Source: Chromera velia (Eukaryota > Sar > Chromeraceae). From it: 58,947 nucleotides of DNA. The notes under the pieces were generated by a model that ran no database searches, had not been told where the DNA came from, and saw only the letters and a list, made by a program, of their open reading frames with translations. Of this stretch, positions 55,721 through 58,947 are shown piece after piece. A program made the position numbers and the translations under genes. Numbering within the stretch: position 1 is the first letter of the stretch; the number at the start of each line of letters is the position of its first letter. The DNA is taken from NCBI GenBank assembly GCA_018398765.1, contig JAHBMJ010005809.1:5886-64832 (forward strand), given 5' to 3'.

Positions 55721-56459
55721 AGCATACGCGAGTTCCCAGTCTAGGCAGCCCAGATCATGTAGAAAAAGATCAGAGCAGGGACAGGGGTACCTGTGAAGGT
55801 ATCGATCTTTCTCTTATCCCGGAAGCCCTTCCCGAAGCATCGGGCTTTCGCTGTGGAGACGGACTTCCATTCTTTCCTTCCTTTCCCTTTCCTTTTTCTG
55901 CCTCCTTCTCCTTCCATGTGAGCCTTCAGCTGAGATCCATCACCATCTTGGCCTCTTCCCTCGGAACCGCCCTCCCAAATACCTCCTGCCTGCAGATGTT
56001 TTGGAGCTACTTATCTCTCATCACCTCATTAAACTTCCCCTCCCTCATCTCTTCCTCTTTTGCTGGAATGTTGGTGGAGCCTTTCTTAAAATCAAAGGCT
56101 GCTAGCGCCTCCAACGATTCCGAATATACTGACCCTTGTTCTGCCCCCCCCTCGTACTGAGGATTTCTGAGGACTCCGAGGTCGGAACCAAACAAAGAGT
56201 CATTAGGAGGAATGCCATCAGGGTAAGGGGCTGCGGGTGCATCCCCACCCCTATCTGGCGGTACCCTTTCATTCATAACACCCTGCTGCTGTGCGGACGG
56301 ACCGACACCAATCGGAGGGGGGCCTGGGGAGACTTGGAATTCGATCTTGGCAGGCAGACGGTCGTCTACGAAATTGAAATAACGTAGCACTTGCTATTTC
56401 CGAATGGGATTGGGCGCTATTCCCTCTGCACGCCACTTCCCACTCTTATCCCCCACTGG
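55721..56459 (-). pseudogene. Copia linker between integrase and reverse transcriptase
   Basis: A Pro/Gly-rich and acidic open frame (56390-56007) starts with YFNFVDDRLPAKIEF and lies where copia polyproteins carry their variable linker. Fragmented and without catalytic motifs. Confidence 0.5.
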
Positions 56460-57800
56460 CTAGAGCCATGCTGCAGGGATGGACTTGTGATACGCTTTCC
56501 CTGTCTGCATCATCACAAGATGCCTGCCATTCGCTTCCATAAGCAAACCTATGTACTTCCTCTGGCTATCTCTCGGAGGGCCCGCTCCCTGCTGTGGAAC
56601 CTCTGCCTGGACTTCCACCCCCAGGTCCTGGTCGTCGCCTCCTATGCCTGCTGCACCCCCCCCGTCCTCTTGAGTAGCGGCTGCCCCCCCTTGAATCGCA
56701 CCTATCTGCGGAGGAGCCCCACCATCCTGTGGATGGGCGGCGGGAAGGTTCTGACCAGAAACCTGCGGAGTAGAGGGCAAAAACACATTTTCACTCCCAG
56801 ACACAAGCCTTCCCTTCACAGGGGTCTCCAGGATTCTCTTCACCATATGCCACCCCGCAAGTGGACCATCGTGCAAGGGCTCCATGAGGAAAGGGTGTAT
56901 GTTAAAAACCTGAATGCGGTGTTTCTGTGCGTTGTAGTACAAGAGTGCTGCGATACGGGGGGACCAATTGTAAAGAAACATACAAAGCTTACCTGGGAGG
57001 GAAAGGTCCTTAGGACCATAACGAATCACAACCTAATCCCCCAATGCAAACTTGCAATCTGGTTTCTCCCCAGTCCTCCGCTTATACACACTCTTTCTGT
57101 CAGTGGGATAGACAATCTTATCTCCTTCTATGGCTACTACTATGTTGATCTTGTGTATAAGACTATGGGGAATTCGCTCTCCCCATCTCCCCCCCTCACT
57201 CGGAACCAAACACCTGTCCAGAGCCACCCTGACCTGATTCCGATGAGTGCGGATAGGTTTCTCAGCGAACCCCAAAATCCCTTTGATTCCAGTTGGGGCC
57301 CTTTTTGGGAGGATGGGTGGGCTGAACGACCTGCAGGTTTCGATGAACTTACCCCCAATCAACTCGGGGGCCCTGTCTGTGAAGATCTTCTTAGGAACGA
57401 CACCGTAGTAATTGATCCAATCCATCAGGGAATCTGCAGCATCACGGCGGCCACACATCGGAGTGTCGAACTTGCTACAAGTATAGAGATCTGTCCAAAG
57501 ATTCCCACACGGGAACCCACTGACCTCTGCATCCTCATCTCCAGGAAACCACGTGTCCAAATATACCTCATCCCCGAATTCCTTCACCTTGCTTCTCCTG
57601 CTCTTCTCTCGAGTCGCTGTCCTCAACGACTTGTTGACTGTCTGCTTCTGCTGGCAAGTCCGGCAAGTGGCAGTAATCTCTGCTACCATGGCTGCTATGA
57701 TGGACTTTCTATCTTCTTCGAGGGTGAGACAGAAATATTCAGCCTCCGAGTGGATGCCGAGACGATCGTGCTCGACTCTTGCCTCTTCCATGTCCAAACG
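56460..57800 (-). pseudogene. Copia integrase; decayed
   Basis: The HHCC zinc-binding part is seen as EHDRLGIHSE and CRTCQQ. The catalytic core has VYLDTWFPGD (first Asp), KKIFTDRAPELIGGKF (second Asp) and GFAEKPIRTHRNQ (Glu), the DDE triad of retroviral-type integrases. After TAG 57033-57035 the same frame goes on with VVIRYGPKDLSLPGK, so that stop sits where Gln would fit. A Pro/Gly/Gln-rich tail follows. It would insert the DNA copy into the genome; the frame is broken here. Confidence 0.8.
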
Positions 57801-57921
57801 ATGCAGCTCACGCTACATACACAGAGCCTACCTACCACCACCCCACTCACGGTCAAACTCTGCTTCCTTTTTCTTCATATTGACAAGGAGAGGAAAAGAA
57901 GGGATATGAGAGTAGCAGTGG

Positions 57922-58600
57922 CTATATTGGTGCATCAACAGTGACGCGATGTATAATGCCATGGACATCTCGCATATCAAAGTATGACGGCGTCTCGCCC
58001 GACCTATCAAACGCTGCGCAGGCATCATACGTGACCAATGTGGGAACATCGTCATCTATGAGGTAGAGATACGTGTGGAACAGCCCACCCATCTCGTCCT
58101 CCAGAATCACGGTGCCGATCCCATCGACATTGATCCAAATGCGCTCGGACGTTTGGCGGCCATCGCCGTTGCGCTTTGCAACGCCAACGCGCACAGAGTA
58201 TGGCTGTTCCCGAACCAGAACTCCAGCTCTCTGCAACCTTCCACGATTCCCCATTCCCCTCTTGGTACCCGTATCTACCATCTCCCATCCGACATCATGC
58301 CGACAATTCGTACACTGATATGTGACACAGTTTGATGATTGCTGGAAATCAAACGCTGTGGGAGGAGAGGGGCGGAAGTTGAGCACATCATACTCTCCGA
58401 TAACGAACTCACCCGGGTTAGCCGGATTTCCTCAAACGTGGTTGACTGCTTATTTCTTCTTCGACTTGGGTGGGGCGGCATTCTTCTCTGCCGTACACTT
58501 GCTGCACCTGCAGGTTGGCTTCCAGTAGCCCAGATAACCACAGCACTTGTACTCATTCCCCTCTTTGAACTGACTGTACTGACAATTGAAACTTTTATAC
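57922..58600 (-). pseudogene. Copia Gag C-terminus and protease-like region; decayed
   Basis: Near 58545-58500 the frame reads YKCCGYLGYWKPTC, a zinc knuckle in which the first Cys and the His are both Tyr (TGC to TAC and CAC to TAC, both transitions). A Lys-rich stretch and stops follow, then YQCTNCRHDVGW. VDGIGTVILEDEMGG and TYLYLIDDDVPTLV resemble the later part of the copia protease (GxGTV, then LYxP). The catalytic DSG motif was not found. Confidence 0.55.
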
Positions 58601-58640
58601 TGGAAAGTGACTTTGAAAAATTTAGTTTTTAAAACATTAA

Positions 58641-58947
58641 AATAGATAGTTTAACCTTTTAACTAATTGATTTTCATAATTTATTTAAGACTATTTAAGC
58701 TTAGTAAGATGTTTAAAAAATAAAATAAAAAAATGTATATATAGAGTATATATTTTTTCAAAATCATAAATTGTCTGGTACCTATCATCATAAATTAACG
58801 CTAAGACGAAAACATAATAAGAAATGCATCTGAATGGCTCTGAATCAATCTGATTGAACCATTTCTTCCCATGATCATAACTGTTTTGTTTTCAATTCAT
58901 ATGAGGCACTGCTCAACGGTGGGCGTGTCAGGGGCAGGGGGGGGGGA
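58641..58947. other. AT-rich right edge, no gene seen
   Basis: No supported frame. It may contain the copia leader or flanking DNA. The final bases are a G run. Confidence 0.5.

Larger units (their letters stand above)
54147..58640 (-). mobile_element. Ty1/copia LTR retrotransposon, decayed
   Basis: On the minus strand, gag knuckle, protease-like region, integrase and reverse transcriptase follow in the copia order (integrase before reverse transcriptase). The 3' LTR starts at 54377 with TGTGAGTTAG after a purine tract ATGAGGGGGTGAG. I see no matching 5' LTR before the window end, so it is missing or lies beyond 58947. Frames are broken by stops and shifts. Confidence 0.8.

Overview
This window is nuclear DNA from a eukaryote. 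Genes carry spliceosomal introns whose phases agree across exons, and donors are often GTCAGT, GTAAGT or GTGAGT. Most of the rest is mobile-element sequence, AT-rich intergenic DNA and microsatellites. An NRT2-type nitrate transporter and an N-terminal signal peptide followed by a Gly-Ala-Phe step suggest an alga with a complex plastid. Very long Ser/Pro/Gln-rich proteins and clustered TGCATGCA motifs (a known apicomplexan ApiAP2 motif) fit an alveolate, and a chromerid such as Chromera is my best guess. That guess is inference from style, not from a marker gene.

Layout. 1-2100: first exon of a minus-strand gene leaving the left edge, then AT-rich DNA. 2335-4016: decayed LINE. 4565-15922: a repeat nest in which one dispersed repeat occurs three times, one copy is split by a 582-bp terminal-inverted-repeat (TIR) element, and another is split by a 7.1-kb tyrosine-recombinase (DIRS/Ngaro-like) retrotransposon (8434-15531). 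16858-17740: an 883-bp element with 27-bp perfect TIRs whose only gene is an HNH-nuclease-like protein. 17942-27510: a five-exon minus-strand gene for about 2702 residues. 28089-37109: a gag-only LTR retroelement whose left LTR is split by a 6775-bp TIR element (28201-34975) with two decayed genes. 37335-39659: a broken secreted 5'-nucleotidase. 40936-45609: an eight-exon minus-strand gene (about 894 residues). 48159-48632: a small, probably N-myristoylated protein. 49456-51633: the nitrate transporter. 54147-58640: a decayed Ty1/copia element on the minus strand.

Two themes run through the window. First, wherever two repeat copies can be compared the differences are almost all transitions, and at least 19 in-frame stops in the broken reading frames are of the CAA/CAG/CGA to TAA/TAG/TGA type. 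This points to a C-to-T process such as methylation-linked deamination or a RIP-like defence. Second, nested insertions leave usable empty sites, so several element boundaries and target duplications can be read to the base.

The best candidates for something undescribed are the 6775-bp TIR element with its multi-exon, possibly tyrosine-recombinase-like gene, and the compact HNH element. Exon models were built by hand from splice sites and reading phase, with no transcript support.
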